Below are positions 24,598 to 33,484 of a DNA stretch of 64,000 nt, in pieces. The notes under the pieces are model-generated. The model was not told the DNA's origin. It saw nothing but the letters and a program-made list of their open reading frames with translations, and did no database searches. Position numbers and translations under genes: made by a program. The stretch's first letter is position 1. Every line of letters starts with the position of its first letter. The stretch is from positions 129,186-193,185 of the forward strand of contig DJQB01000002.1 of assembly GCA_002439875.1 (NCBI GenBank), written 5' to 3'. This DNA is from Bacteroidales bacterium UBA6397 (GTDB lineage: Bacteria > Bacteroidota > Bacteroidia > Bacteroidales > UBA932).

Positions 24598-25431
24598 TTA
24601 TTTCGATGTTAATTGTTTGAATAAGTCACTTCCAAGTATTTGAAGAGAAGTGTTCGATATGTCCAGCATTATCTTGAATATATCGTTCGCTTTCCAACAC
24701 CCTCCGTCCTCTTGGTTATATATTGAAGCAGCTTGCAGCATGATTGTCTTATCGTTATGCTTGACAAACATATTCTTGCAAAGATTCGTGTTGATCGGCA
24801 TTCCATAATTGGCGGCGGTCAACCTGTCCAATCTGTTAAGCATTCCGGAATTATATTCAAGGGTTACGATTCTTCCGTCCGGCCTAGTCACGTTGATTGT
24901 CTTGGTTAAAAAGTTGGATCCTTCAAGAAACAGTACATAAGGGAAATGAGACTCGGAAAGCATGAAATTAGCTATTTCGGAAATATTCTTGTGCGATCGT
25001 TCTATGGCATTTCCGGCTGCCATTAAATCTTGGTCTTTGTTCTTTCCTACTAGTTCTCCTTTCCTAATGTTTTCAATGTCTTTACCTTGGTGCTTTGCTT
25101 CAGACACCAAAACAACTCTCCACCGACCATTGTCGTCTTTGACTTCAATGATCCCTCCGTCAGGAATGATACTGGCGTTCTCTACAAATAGAGTCTGTCC
25201 AAGACAAGGGTCTATCTCTTGTAAGACTTCATTGATTTCTTTCTTCTCAATGCTCTTTCTATATCTGAAAGTCAGCTTGGGGTAATCTTCTTGTAGTTTT
25301 TTTATGGTGTGGCGGGATATCTCACCCACAGTCATGTCGTGCAATTTCGCTTCTTCACCGAATATCCCTACGACACCGTGACTTTTTTTATGCTGTTCAG
25401 TTAACCTTTCGGATTGATTTTTTTGTGCCAT
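24598..25431 (-). CDS. EcoRI-family type II restriction endonuclease
   Basis: It is a homodimeric nuclease predicted to cut GAATTC. From the ATG at 25429-25431 it has 277 residues, exactly the length of EcoRI; the open frame extends further upstream without similarity. The catalytic Asp91, Glu111 and Lys113 fall at EcoRI positions (PDGG, SEAKHQGKD). The recognition segment DQDLMAAGNAIERSHKN keeps Met137, Asn141, Ala142 and Arg145, and Arg200 and Arg203 (LNRLDRLTAANYG) are kept. From memory, long stretches around 140-175 are identical to plasmid EcoRI. The order R then M is also as in EcoRI. It begins 13 bp after the fucosidase stop codon. Confidence 0.96.
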   Translation of the reverse strand: MAQKNQSERLTEQHKKSHGVVGIFGEEAKLHDMTVGEISRHTIKKLQEDYPKLTFRYRKSIEKKEINEVLQEIDPCLGQTLFVENASIIPDGGIIEVKDDNGRWRVVLVSEAKHQGKDIENIRKGELVGKNKDQDLMAAGNAIERSHKNISEIANFMLSESHFPYVLFLEGSNFLTKTINVTRPDGRIVTLEYNSGMLNRLDRLTAANYGMPINTNLCKNMFVKHNDKTIMLQAASIYNQEDGGCWKANDIFKIMLDISNTSLQILGSDLFKQLTSK

Positions 25432-25444
25432 ATGTTTGATACTC

Positions 25445-26890
25445 TTAAAGTTTATTATCTCTGCCCGGATCCATATACAATGCAAAACCGTTGAGTACAG
25501 GACAGGCATACGCTCCTGTGATGTTGAGGCGGATCTTGGATGTGGTGGTTTCGGCGATCGGGATGATTCGCTTGTAGCCGATTGTGGTCTCGGAGGCTAT
25601 TTCCGTCCATTGGCCATCGTTGCCAAACGTTTCGATGGTGAAAGACTTGATCCTCTGACCCAAAGGAATATATTCCTGAAGCTGGATCAGGTTGAAGGTT
25701 TTTTCTCCATTGAGGTTGATGGTTATCGAGGCTTCCGTGACATCGTCCGAAGCGGCCCAGAAGGAGTCATATTTATCATTCAGAATGTTCCGCGCCTTGA
25801 ATGGATGGCCTCTGACAGCGGTGGCCTCGGCTTTCGCGCCTTCGGCGAGATTGTCTTTGAATATCCTGTCGAGGGTGGCGCGGAACTCCATCAGTCTGGC
25901 GGAGTCTGCTGCGTTGATGCGTCCGGTGGTGTCAGGCGGAACGTTTAGCAGAAGCAGAGAGTTGCGCCCGACGCTTTCGTAATAGATTCTGAGAAGTTCA
26001 TTTACGGATTTCACCTTGTCGTTCTCGCTTTCCCTCCAGAACCAACCCGGACGGATGGAAACATCGGTCTCGGCGGGAATCCAACAGGCTCCGAGTGCGT
26101 TGCCGCAGTTCAGGGTGTCACGACTTGGCGCATCGGATCCGGGACCGAAACCTTCGACATCAAGCCTGCCCCAGCAAGTCCTTCCGGCGGAGCCACGCTC
26201 GTTGCCCACCCAACGGCAGTCAGGACCAATGTCGCTGAATATGACCGCGTTCGGCTGAAGCCTTCTTACCGTTCCGTTGAACAATGGCCAGTCGTATTCC
26301 TGTCGCTTTCCGTTCGGACCTTCACCGTTGGCTCCGTCGAACCACTGCTCGAAGACCTCGCCGTAGCTGCCGAGAGCACTCTCCAATGTCTTTGCGTAAA
26401 CCCCATTGTACTCTTGAGTCCCGTAAGTCGGATCGTTCCTGTCCCACGGGGAGATGTAAACTCCGAATTTGAGTCCGTCCTTGGCACAGGCTTCGGATAG
26501 CTCTTTAAGCACGTCGCCTTTCCCGTCTTTCCACGGACTTTTCGCCACAGTGTGCCCACAGACAGGGTTTGGCCACAGGCAGAAACCATCGTGATGCTTT
26601 CCGGTGATGATGATTCCCTTGAATCCGGCGGCCTTGGCGATCTCGGTCCATTGGCCGCAGTCAAGATCGGTCGGATTGAATACACCCTCAGTCTCGGTGC
26701 CAAGCCCCCACTCCCTTCCGGTGAAGGTGTTCGGCCCGAAGTGAGCGAACATATTCATTTCCATCTTCTGCCATTCAAGTTGCTGAGCCGTCGGAGTCGG
26801 GCCGAATGGTTCCGGCGGTAGAGAAGTTCCTTTTTCACAAGCAGCGACAACGGCTGCCAATGCTGCCAAAGTTAGAGTCAAACGATTCAT
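25445..26890 (-). CDS. Alpha-L-fucosidase, GH29, lipoprotein
   Basis: It releases alpha-linked L-fucose from glycans. The 481 residues start with a lipoprotein signal (Cys18, AAVVAAC). The GH29 catalytic domain (~30-335) shows MFAHFGPNTFTGREWG, ITGKHHDGFCLWP, KFGVYISPWDRN and EQWFDGANGEG; the Asp in WFDG is the nucleophile position. The C-terminal ~130 residues (AEATAVRGHPFKARNILNDK, WAASDDVTEASITI) form an F5/8 type C-like carbohydrate-binding module. It is likely outer-membrane anchored. It lies just upstream of the EcoRI-type genes on the same strand and after the M16 gene, but I see no fucose pathway around it. Confidence 0.92.
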   Translation of the reverse strand: MNRLTLTLAALAAVVAACEKGTSLPPEPFGPTPTAQQLEWQKMEMNMFAHFGPNTFTGREWGLGTETEGVFNPTDLDCGQWTEIAKAAGFKGIIITGKHHDGFCLWPNPVCGHTVAKSPWKDGKGDVLKELSEACAKDGLKFGVYISPWDRNDPTYGTQEYNGVYAKTLESALGSYGEVFEQWFDGANGEGPNGKRQEYDWPLFNGTVRRLQPNAVIFSDIGPDCRWVGNERGSAGRTCWGRLDVEGFGPGSDAPSRDTLNCGNALGACWIPAETDVSIRPGWFWRESENDKVKSVNELLRIYYESVGRNSLLLLNVPPDTTGRINAADSARLMEFRATLDRIFKDNLAEGAKAEATAVRGHPFKARNILNDKYDSFWAASDDVTEASITINLNGEKTFNLIQLQEYIPLGQRIKSFTIETFGNDGQWTEIASETTIGYKRIIPIAETTTSKIRLNITGAYACPVLNGFALYMDPGRDNKL

Positions 26891-26909
26891 ATTCAGTGAT
26901 ATTTGTGGT

Positions 26910-28142
26910 TTATAAGAAGATCAGGGAAGAGGTGCTTTCGGGATTGAATATCCTTACGGCGGTGTTTCTGATGCCTTCGGCGGTCACTGCCTCTATTGCC
27001 TCGACGTTCTGCTTGTCAGTGAATATCTTTCCATACGAGATCAGGCTTTTGCCCATAGAGAGGCACTGCGCCTCGCCGTTGTCGGAACTGATGGCGAGCT
27101 GGCCGAGGATCTGCTTTTTGGCGGCCTTGAGCCTGACGGAGGAATATTCCTCGTCCTGCATTTTTCGAATCACTTTCCAGATCGCGTCCAGACATTTTTC
27201 CAAGTTATTCCGCTCGCAGCCTAGACTGATTGTCATGATGCCGGACTCGGTGTACTGTGAATATGATGACTCGATACCATAGACCCATCCGTTCTTCTCT
27301 CGCAAAAGGCTGTTCAGTAAGGAATTGGACGCAGGGCCACCGATGATGTTGCTCATCAGTATGGCTGCGAAGCGTTCCTTGGTGTTCTCAAGCGAGGGTG
27401 CGAAGTTCCCGATCACAGCGTTGACTTCGTGATTCCTTTTTTCGACCTGCTTGTTGAAGGCCGGCTTTGAAGGGATCGGTGTGATAACACGTCCACTGCC
27501 TGTCTCTGGATATTCTTTGGAGAAAACTTTTTCTGCAAGTCTGAGCACATTCTCCTCCATCCTCTTCTCGTCAATGTCGGCCACTATCGCCAGAGCCATA
27601 TTCATTGGTAAGAAATGCTCTTTTGTGAATTGCCTCAGCTCCTTGCTTGTGATTTTCCTGACACTGGCAGCCGTCCCGAGAATCGAAAGTCCGAGAGGAT
27701 GCCCCGCAAACAGAGCTTCCTCGAATTTGTCATAGACATCATCAGCGGGGGAGTCTTTGTAGGAGTTTATCTCGTCGATCACCACGCCTTTCTCGATGGC
27801 AACCTCTTCTTCCGGGAATGTCGGACAGGTCGCCAGCTCAAGAAGCAGAGCGGTGGCCTTCCCGAGATCTTCCTTAAGTACCGTGGAATGAATCACAATC
27901 TCCTCTTTGGTAGTGAAAGCGTTAAGCTCGCCACCGAGTTTGTCGAGGTAACTGCTTATCACCTTGGCACTTTTTCGCTCTGTTCCCTTGAATAGGGTGT
28001 GTTCGGTGAAATGGGCGATCCCACTGTGGAAATCCCCCTCGTCCCTTGTGCCGCATTTAATTGTCAATGAGCAATATCCAACTGTGTTGCCACTCCTCTT
28101 GACCGCATATTTCAATCCGCAGTCCGCCGAGCCTGTGATCAT
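26910..28142 (-). CDS. M16 family zinc metallopeptidase
   Basis: This is a processing-peptidase-type protease of 410 residues. The inverted zinc motif HFTEH is at 44-48, with the third ligand in EKGVVIDEI about 75 residues later. The second half (HLPMNMALAIVADID, EVNAVIGNFAPS, REKNGWVYGIESSYSQY) is the inactive-type M16 domain carrying the R/Y substrate motif. No signal peptide is evident, so it is likely cytoplasmic. Its ATG overlaps the stop codon of the upstream gene by one base (TAATG), implying translational coupling. It is followed by the fucosidase gene 19 bp on. Confidence 0.92.
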   Translation of the reverse strand: MITGSADCGLKYAVKRSGNTVGYCSLTIKCGTRDEGDFHSGIAHFTEHTLFKGTERKSAKVISSYLDKLGGELNAFTTKEEIVIHSTVLKEDLGKATALLLELATCPTFPEEEVAIEKGVVIDEINSYKDSPADDVYDKFEEALFAGHPLGLSILGTAASVRKITSKELRQFTKEHFLPMNMALAIVADIDEKRMEENVLRLAEKVFSKEYPETGSGRVITPIPSKPAFNKQVEKRNHEVNAVIGNFAPSLENTKERFAAILMSNIIGGPASNSLLNSLLREKNGWVYGIESSYSQYTESGIMTISLGCERNNLEKCLDAIWKVIRKMQDEEYSSVRLKAAKKQILGQLAISSDNGEAQCLSMGKSLISYGKIFTDKQNVEAIEAVTAEGIRNTAVRIFNPESTSSLIFL

Positions 28143-28996
28143 TACTTTCTGAGTGCTTTGATTGCCTTGATGTCGCTTGTGAGGAATCCTTTGCCGTTCC
28201 TGGCGTTTATCTTGTGCTTTTTGAAGTAATAAAGCTCATGGTTGTCGGATCCGATTAGCATCTTGTAGCAGATGGAACCATTGACAGGCTCGGAAGGAGC
28301 CACCACATAGCTTACGACTGTGTTGAATGTGCCTTCGATAAAGATTTCGTCCACTTCATCCTCGTCTTCCTTGATGAGGAAGTCCTCGTCCAGGGAGCGT
28401 TTTGTCTGCTCGTCGACCTGAGGGGCGAAATCCTCTGACCAGAAGAATATTCTTTTGATTTTCAGCTTTTTCGTGTCCTTTGCGCCAAGGTTTGAATAGG
28501 CTTTCATTTCTGTGTCGGTGAGCTCTGTCGTGTGGTCCTGGATGATTTTAAGGAACGCAGGCAGCAGCACGAACTCGCGCCCGGACGGATCCTCGGTCGG
28601 GCGTAGAGGAAAGTTCACGACCTCGAACATGTCGCTGATGGATTTTTCCGCACCCTCTCCACCTTTGACAATGGTCAACATGTCGATGCCAGGCTCGGAT
28701 TCCCTGCGGAACTGACCTTTGACGACCATCAGGAAATAATAATTGTCGTTTGTCTTGATGCCTTGGAACTCCTCGTTTGTGCAGAATTCGTAAGGGGACA
28801 CGGTCCATGTGGAGGCGACACTCTCTTTCAGCGCCTCGTCAAGGAATTCGTCCCCTGTCAGGACGACCTTTGTGGTCTTGGATGTGAAGTCCTTGAGTTT
28901 CTCCCTTCTTGTGGTGATTTGAGCCTGGCCGAAAACATCTGTGGTCAGGAGCAGCCCGGCGATTGTCCAGGCGAGTATTTGAAAGAATCGTCTCAT
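28142..28996 (-). CDS. Secreted protein of unknown function
   Basis: I do not recognise a family. The 284 residues begin with a type I signal peptide (MRRFFQILAWTIAGLLLTTDVFGQ), suggesting a periplasmic location. The rest is mixed alpha/beta with no obvious catalytic motif, and includes YYFLMVVKGQFRRESEPG, FPLRPTEDPSGREFVLLP, an acidic segment (KEDEDEVDE) near 218 and HELYYFKKHKIN near the end. It is translationally coupled to the M16 peptidase, which suggests a shared envelope role. I considered and rejected the gliding/T9SS protein GldN, whose motifs are missing. Confidence 0.6.
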   Translation of the reverse strand: MRRFFQILAWTIAGLLLTTDVFGQAQITTRREKLKDFTSKTTKVVLTGDEFLDEALKESVASTWTVSPYEFCTNEEFQGIKTNDNYYFLMVVKGQFRRESEPGIDMLTIVKGGEGAEKSISDMFEVVNFPLRPTEDPSGREFVLLPAFLKIIQDHTTELTDTEMKAYSNLGAKDTKKLKIKRIFFWSEDFAPQVDEQTKRSLDEDFLIKEDEDEVDEIFIEGTFNTVVSYVVAPSEPVNGSICYKMLIGSDNHELYYFKKHKINARNGKGFLTSDIKAIKALRK

Positions 28997-29181
28997 GTTA
29001 GTTACTTGTTTGTCATTCAGTTTTTCAGTTCAATGCAGTGTCTGGAGTCAGCGGTGGCTCGTCTGGCATCGGCAAAAGACTCCATACTTCATGCCGCACA
29101 GTACAAATGTACAAAATATTGCGTAAATTTGCCTTACAAAACTTGGTGCGGACAAGCACTCCCTAAGATTTGAACGTTGTT

Positions 29182-31023
29182 ATGTCTGAATACATAGTAT
29201 CGGCAAGAAAATACCGTCCTGATTCATTTGAGTCACTTATCGGCCAGGACAACATCGCTCAGACCCTGAAGAACTCGATCATCAGGGGCAAACTGGCGCA
29301 CGCCTACCTGTTCTGCGGCCCGCGCGGAGTGGGGAAGACGACCACGGCGAGGATATTCGCGAAGGCCATCAACTGCTCCAACCCTTCGCCGGACATGGAG
29401 CCTTGCGGAGAGTGCGAGTCCTGCCGGTCTTTCCAGGAGGGGCGCTCCTATTGCATTCATGAACTTGACGCCGCGTCCAACAACGGTGTGGATGACATCA
29501 AAAATCTGATGGATCAGGTGCAGATTCCGCCGCAGGTGGGGAAGTACAGCGTGTACATCATCGACGAGGTGCACATGCTGTCCACGGCTGCGTTCAACGC
29601 CTTCCTCAAGACGCTTGAGGAGCCGCCGGCACACGCCATATTCATCCTTGCCACAACCGAGAAGCATAAGATCCTGCCTACGATTCTTTCACGTTGCCAG
29701 ACTTACGATTTCAACAGGATTTCTGTGCCTGACATTGTCCGCAACCTCAGGATGATTGCAGGGAAGGAGGGAGTGAATATCGATGATGAGTCTCTGCACG
29801 TGATAGCGCAGAAGGCTGACGGTGCGATGCGAGATGCATTGACAATTTTTGACCAGACCGTGGCCTTTTGTGGAACTGATGTGAAGTATGAGGAGGTTTT
29901 GAAGAACCTCAATGTGCTTGACTATGACTATAGTTTCTGTCTGGTTGACGCTTTTTTGGCAGGGGACTACGGAACGGCTTTGCTGAAATTTGACGAGATT
30001 CTGTCTAAAGGGTTCAACGCTCTCCATTTCTGTGCTGCGCTCAGTTCTCATTTCAGGGATCTTATGGTGACGAAGAACGGAGGGCTGGAGGCTCTGCTGG
30101 AACTTCCCGATTCGTTGAAGGCGAGGTATGCGGAGCAGGCTTCCCGTTGTTCTTTGAAGTTTTTGTATGATGCGTTGGCCGTCACCACGGCCTGCGAGGC
30201 AGGGTACAAGTTGGCTGTCAACCCACGTTTGCACATCGAGTTCGCCTTGATGAAGCTTAGTTTCTTGATGAAGGCACCGGATGCTTCTTGTGTGGTTGAG
30301 ACTGCGAAGATTTCTGCTGGGACGGCATCCATTAGCAAAGGTTCGCCAGACTTCCGCGCTTCGCGCTCCGTCCCGTCACCTGCTTCGCAGGAGACACCCG
30401 TTCACGAGGTCATGGGCGGCCACGGTCTGACTGAACCGAAGCCTGTGGATGCCGTGCGGAAAGAGAAAACGGCCGAAGTCAACGGCTCGGCTGCCGAGAT
30501 CGTTGGCACATTGGCTGTAGCGGAAGAGAACTCTTCTCCGAGGGTGAGAAGAAAGCCGGCCAAGACGGGTGCGGCCTTGTCCCTTAACTCGATAATCGAG
30601 GAAGAAGAGAACAAGAAAGTTGTAAAGGAGGCAGCACAGATTGCGGATGTGATGCCGGATGATAGTGTTGTTTTGGCTGCTTGGGAAACTATCCCAGCCG
30701 AGAATGCATCAAGCCCGCGTCTTGCCAACACCCTTCAGAACGCGGAGGTCAGCATCGAGACCAAGGATGGCTACAAGGAATTGACATTCAAGGTCAGCAA
30801 CGCTTCCCAAGAGAAATGGATTCGGGAAAACCGTCTGATGATTCTGGAAGGGAACCTGCGGAAAAAGGTCGGATCTTCCAGAATCCGGCTGGAAGTCGCG
30901 GTAATTCCGACCGAGGAGAAAGAGGTGCAGCCTTACACGGATCAGGAAAAGGCCACGGTCTTGATGGGGCGGAACGGGGAGGTGCAGAGCCTTGTAAAGG
31001 ATTTCGGCCTTGAGACAAAATAA
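29182..31023 (+). CDS. dnaX: DNA polymerase III subunit gamma/tau
   Basis: It is the clamp-loader ATPase. It has 613 residues from the ATG at 29182 (MSEYIVSARKYRP); the TTG four codons earlier is less likely. Walker A GPRGVGKT is at 46-53, zinc cysteines C..CGECESC follow, then IIDEVHML and the sensor LATTEKHKILPTILSRCQ. Domain III ends near 360. The tau-like region has a variable linker (~375-470) and a C-terminal domain ending in the polymerase/helicase-contact region. Residues ~388-410 are encoded by a repeat-like GC-rich stretch (30341-30400) resembling family A. It is followed 26 bp on by lptB. Confidence 0.95.
   Translation: MSEYIVSARKYRPDSFESLIGQDNIAQTLKNSIIRGKLAHAYLFCGPRGVGKTTTARIFAKAINCSNPSPDMEPCGECESCRSFQEGRSYCIHELDAASNNGVDDIKNLMDQVQIPPQVGKYSVYIIDEVHMLSTAAFNAFLKTLEEPPAHAIFILATTEKHKILPTILSRCQTYDFNRISVPDIVRNLRMIAGKEGVNIDDESLHVIAQKADGAMRDALTIFDQTVAFCGTDVKYEEVLKNLNVLDYDYSFCLVDAFLAGDYGTALLKFDEILSKGFNALHFCAALSSHFRDLMVTKNGGLEALLELPDSLKARYAEQASRCSLKFLYDALAVTTACEAGYKLAVNPRLHIEFALMKLSFLMKAPDASCVVETAKISAGTASISKGSPDFRASRSVPSPASQETPVHEVMGGHGLTEPKPVDAVRKEKTAEVNGSAAEIVGTLAVAEENSSPRVRRKPAKTGAALSLNSIIEEEENKKVVKEAAQIADVMPDDSVVLAAWETIPAENASSPRLANTLQNAEVSIETKDGYKELTFKVSNASQEKWIRENRLMILEGNLRKKVGSSRIRLEVAVIPTEEKEVQPYTDQEKATVLMGRNGEVQSLVKDFGLETK
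30341..30400. repeat. Possible degraded palindromic repeat inside dnaX
   Basis: CCGCGCTTCGCGCTCCGTCCCG (around 30354-30375, of which GCGCTTCGC and GTCC match the family A core) is followed by CCTGCTTCGCAGG. It is translated in frame in the low-complexity linker. Confidence 0.4.
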
Positions 31024-31049
31024 TGATTGACAATTAGATTTGAGATAAA

Positions 31050-31877
31050 ATGAAACTTCATTGCGAGAACCTCGTCAAGAAATATGGCATCAGAACCGTC
31101 GTGAAAGGCGTTTCCATGGAGATCAATCAGGGAGAGATTGTAGGCTTCCTCGGCCCGAACGGAGCTGGTAAGACCACGAGTTTCTACATGATCACCGGGC
31201 AGATTGTGCCTAATGGTGGCCGTGTCTTCCTTGACGATGAGGACATTACCGAGCTCCCGATGTACAAAAGGGCTCAAAAGGGAGTCGGCTATTTGCCGCA
31301 GGAAGCCTCCGTGTTTCGTAAGATGTCCGTTGAGGACAACATCATGTCTGTGATGGAGATGTCGGATATGTCCAAGGCCGAGAGACAGGATAGGCTTGAG
31401 GATCTGATCAATGAGTTCAACCTTTCCAAGGTTCGCAAGAGTCTTGGCATCCAACTCTCCGGAGGTGAGCGGCGTCGCTGCGAAATCGCCCGCGCTCTGG
31501 CCATCGACCCGAAGTTCATACTGTTGGATGAGCCTTTCGCTGGAGTGGATCCGATTGCTGTCGAGGACATTCAGTTCATCATCGCGAAGCTCAAGTACAA
31601 GGACATAGGTGTCATAATCACTGACCATAATGTGGGTGAGACTCTTGCCATTACCGACCGCGCGTACCTGCTCTACGAGGGCACTATCCTCCAGCAGGGC
31701 ACTCCGGAATCCCTTGCTGCTGACGAGGATGTCCGCACCAAATACCTCGGTTCCGGCTTCGTCCTGAAGAAATCCGTCTCCGTGGAGCGCGCCAAAGCCG
31801 AACACGCCGCTCTTGAGGCTGCCCGCGCCGCCAAGGCCGCTGCCGCTGAAACCCTTTCAGAAGAACCCTCTATGTAA
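31050..31877 (+). CDS. lptB: LPS export ABC transporter ATPase
   Basis: It powers lipopolysaccharide extraction from the inner membrane with LptF/LptG. It has 275 residues. Walker A GPNGAGKTTSFYM is near 34, the Q-loop VGYLPQEASVFRKM follows, the signature is LSGGERRRCEIARALA, and Walker B is ILLDEPFAGVDP, with the LptB hallmark ITDHNVGETLAITDRAYLLYEG. The last ~35 residues are an Ala/Lys/Glu-rich extension beyond the ~241-residue E. coli protein. lptF/lptG are not in this window. It is followed by a GC-rich hairpin. Confidence 0.95.
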   Translation: MKLHCENLVKKYGIRTVVKGVSMEINQGEIVGFLGPNGAGKTTSFYMITGQIVPNGGRVFLDDEDITELPMYKRAQKGVGYLPQEASVFRKMSVEDNIMSVMEMSDMSKAERQDRLEDLINEFNLSKVRKSLGIQLSGGERRRCEIARALAIDPKFILLDEPFAGVDPIAVEDIQFIIAKLKYKDIGVIITDHNVGETLAITDRAYLLYEGTILQQGTPESLAADEDVRTKYLGSGFVLKKSVSVERAKAEHAALEAARAAKAAAAETLSEEPSM

Positions 31878-31901
31878 ATGAATATCCTTATGTAAGATAA
31901 G

Positions 31902-31931
31902 GCCCGGGTGTCATAGAAACAGCCCGGGTCT
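31902..31931. terminator. Hairpin between lptB and the OPA transporter
   Basis: Two GCCCGGGT segments (from 31903 and 31923) can pair through CCCGGG with a 14-nt loop, followed on the plus strand by TCTGTCTTTATT. It lies between convergent genes and may serve both. Confidence 0.4.
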
Positions 31932-31938
31932 GTCTTTA

Positions 31939-33339
31939 TTATTTCTCAGTCCCGGTGATTTCGGCCATGACCTTTTCGGCCTTGGCGTAGCCGTCGGCGG
32001 GGGCTTTCCACATCAAGGCGACCACCGCGGCGCCGACCAGACCGATTATCACGGAGACGAGGAACACGGAATCCCAGCCGAAACGATCGGCAAGGTAGCC
32101 GAAGGTCACACCGGAGATGGCGGTGCTGGCGTATCCGAATATCCCCAAGATGCCGTTGGCGGTGGCACAGGCGTGCTTTGTGGCCTGCTGTGAGGCTGAT
32201 GTGCCGAGAAGAGCCTGCGGGCCATAGATGAAGAAGCTTGACAGGCAGATGAAGATGGCGGAGAGCCATGGCATTCCGGCAGGGGACTTCCAGAACAGGA
32301 AGAACGACAGAGTGGCGCCGACCGTGCAGATGAAGCAGGTCCTGTGCGCCCGGCTCTTCATGAACTTGTCTGTGAACCATCCGGCCAGCAACATTCCGGC
32401 GATGCCGCCGACCAACTCGGAGGCTGCCACAACAGTGCCGGCTGTGGAAATCTCCATTCCTTTGTACTGGGTCAGGAAAGTCGCTCCCCAGTCAAGGATT
32501 GTGAAACGGACAACGTAGATGCAGAAGTTGGACACCGCAAGAATCCAGATCAGCGGGTTGGCGAACACCATCCTGCTTACGAAAGACTTGAAAGACTCTC
32601 CGGACAAATTGTCGGTCCGCGCGGTGTCGGAGGCTTTGTCTTCGGACTTCTCATCCTTGTCCAGATCCTCGATTTCAGGAAGCCCTACGGAAGACGGAGT
32701 GTCTTTCAGGGTGAAGAATAGCGCGACGGCACCGACGAGTGCAATGGCGGCAGGAACGGCGAAGCAGAGCTGCCATGCGCTGTAGCCGTAATGCTTGAGG
32801 AGAAATCCGCAGATCACGCTTATGAGCCCGGCTCCGATGGAGTGTGATGCGTTCCAGATTGACTGCTTGGTGGCAAGCTCTGAAGGCTTGATCCAGTGAC
32901 ACATAAGGCTGATGCACGGCGGCACGCCCATTCCTTGGAAGTAACCGTTGAGAACCCACAGGGTGCCGATGATGTACACCAGCGTCATTGTGGCTTTCCC
33001 TTCAGTGTCCAGCACGTTCATGAACGAGTTCATTGACGGACTGAAGCAGATGGCCAGATTGGTGACCGCTGACAGCACCAGTCCGAGGGTCATAAGTTTC
33101 CTGCGGCTGAACCTGTCGGCCAGAAAACCGTTGACGAAACGCGATATTCCATAGATGATGCCGTTCATTGTCAAGAATATACCCAATTGGATCTTGGATA
33201 TTCCCAATTCAGCCTCAAGCGCCGGCATGACCACGCTGAAATGCTTTCTGACGAAATAGTACAGAGCGTAGCCTATCATCAAGGTGATCAGGGTCCGCCA
33301 CTGCCAGTAATTGTACTTCTTTTCTGTCTGCTTGTCCAT
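31939..33339 (-). CDS. OPA-family MFS transporter (GlpT/UhpC-like), copy 1
   Basis: This is a 12-helix transporter of the organophosphate:phosphate antiporter family, 466 residues. The N-terminus KYNYWQWRTLITLMIGYALYYFVRKHFS matches the FxxWRWxxLxxxxxxYxxYYxxRxxF pattern of GlpT and UhpT/UhpC, including an arginine at the substrate-site position. GYFQGMGVPPCISLMCHWI is the MFS OPA signature region. The central loop (~215-245) is highly charged. Likely substrates are glycerol-3-phosphate or sugar phosphates exchanged for phosphate, or it could be a UhpC-like sensor. It is divergent from a paralogue at 33485. Confidence 0.88.
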   Translation of the reverse strand: MDKQTEKKYNYWQWRTLITLMIGYALYYFVRKHFSVVMPALEAELGISKIQLGIFLTMNGIIYGISRFVNGFLADRFSRRKLMTLGLVLSAVTNLAICFSPSMNSFMNVLDTEGKATMTLVYIIGTLWVLNGYFQGMGVPPCISLMCHWIKPSELATKQSIWNASHSIGAGLISVICGFLLKHYGYSAWQLCFAVPAAIALVGAVALFFTLKDTPSSVGLPEIEDLDKDEKSEDKASDTARTDNLSGESFKSFVSRMVFANPLIWILAVSNFCIYVVRFTILDWGATFLTQYKGMEISTAGTVVAASELVGGIAGMLLAGWFTDKFMKSRAHRTCFICTVGATLSFFLFWKSPAGMPWLSAIFICLSSFFIYGPQALLGTSASQQATKHACATANGILGIFGYASTAISGVTFGYLADRFGWDSVFLVSVIIGLVGAAVVALMWKAPADGYAKAEKVMAEITGTEK

Positions 33340-33396
33340 TTAATTATTAATTATGTCAGGAATATTCACGGCGCATCCGTGAAATGTGCAATCTGA

Positions 33397-33427
33397 CAAA
33401 GGTAGGTATTTTTCGGATATATTCAAT
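33397..33427 (-). promoter_or_regulatory. Promoter of the leftward OPA transporter
   Basis: On the minus strand ATTG (33427-33424) and TACCTTTG (33404-33397) are 19 bp apart. A 7-bp hairpin TTCACGG-CGCAT-CCGTGAA (33365-33383) lies in the predicted 5' leader. Confidence 0.6.
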
Positions 33428-33444
33428 AATTGGGTGAAAAAGGT

Positions 33445-33452
33445 TATCTTTG
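33445..33452 (+). promoter_or_regulatory. -7 element of the rightward OPA transporter
   Basis: TATCTTTG fits TAnnTTTG and lies 33 bp before the ATG at 33485. A good -33 TTTG is not present at the usual distance. Confidence 0.5.
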
Positions 33453-33484
33453 TCAGAATTCCGCAATAGGCGGGATTTCATAAT

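Noticed and set aside
28142..28996. Gliding/type IX secretion protein GldN
   Set aside because: Only signal peptide and size agree; GldN motifs and neighbouring gldK-M genes are missing.
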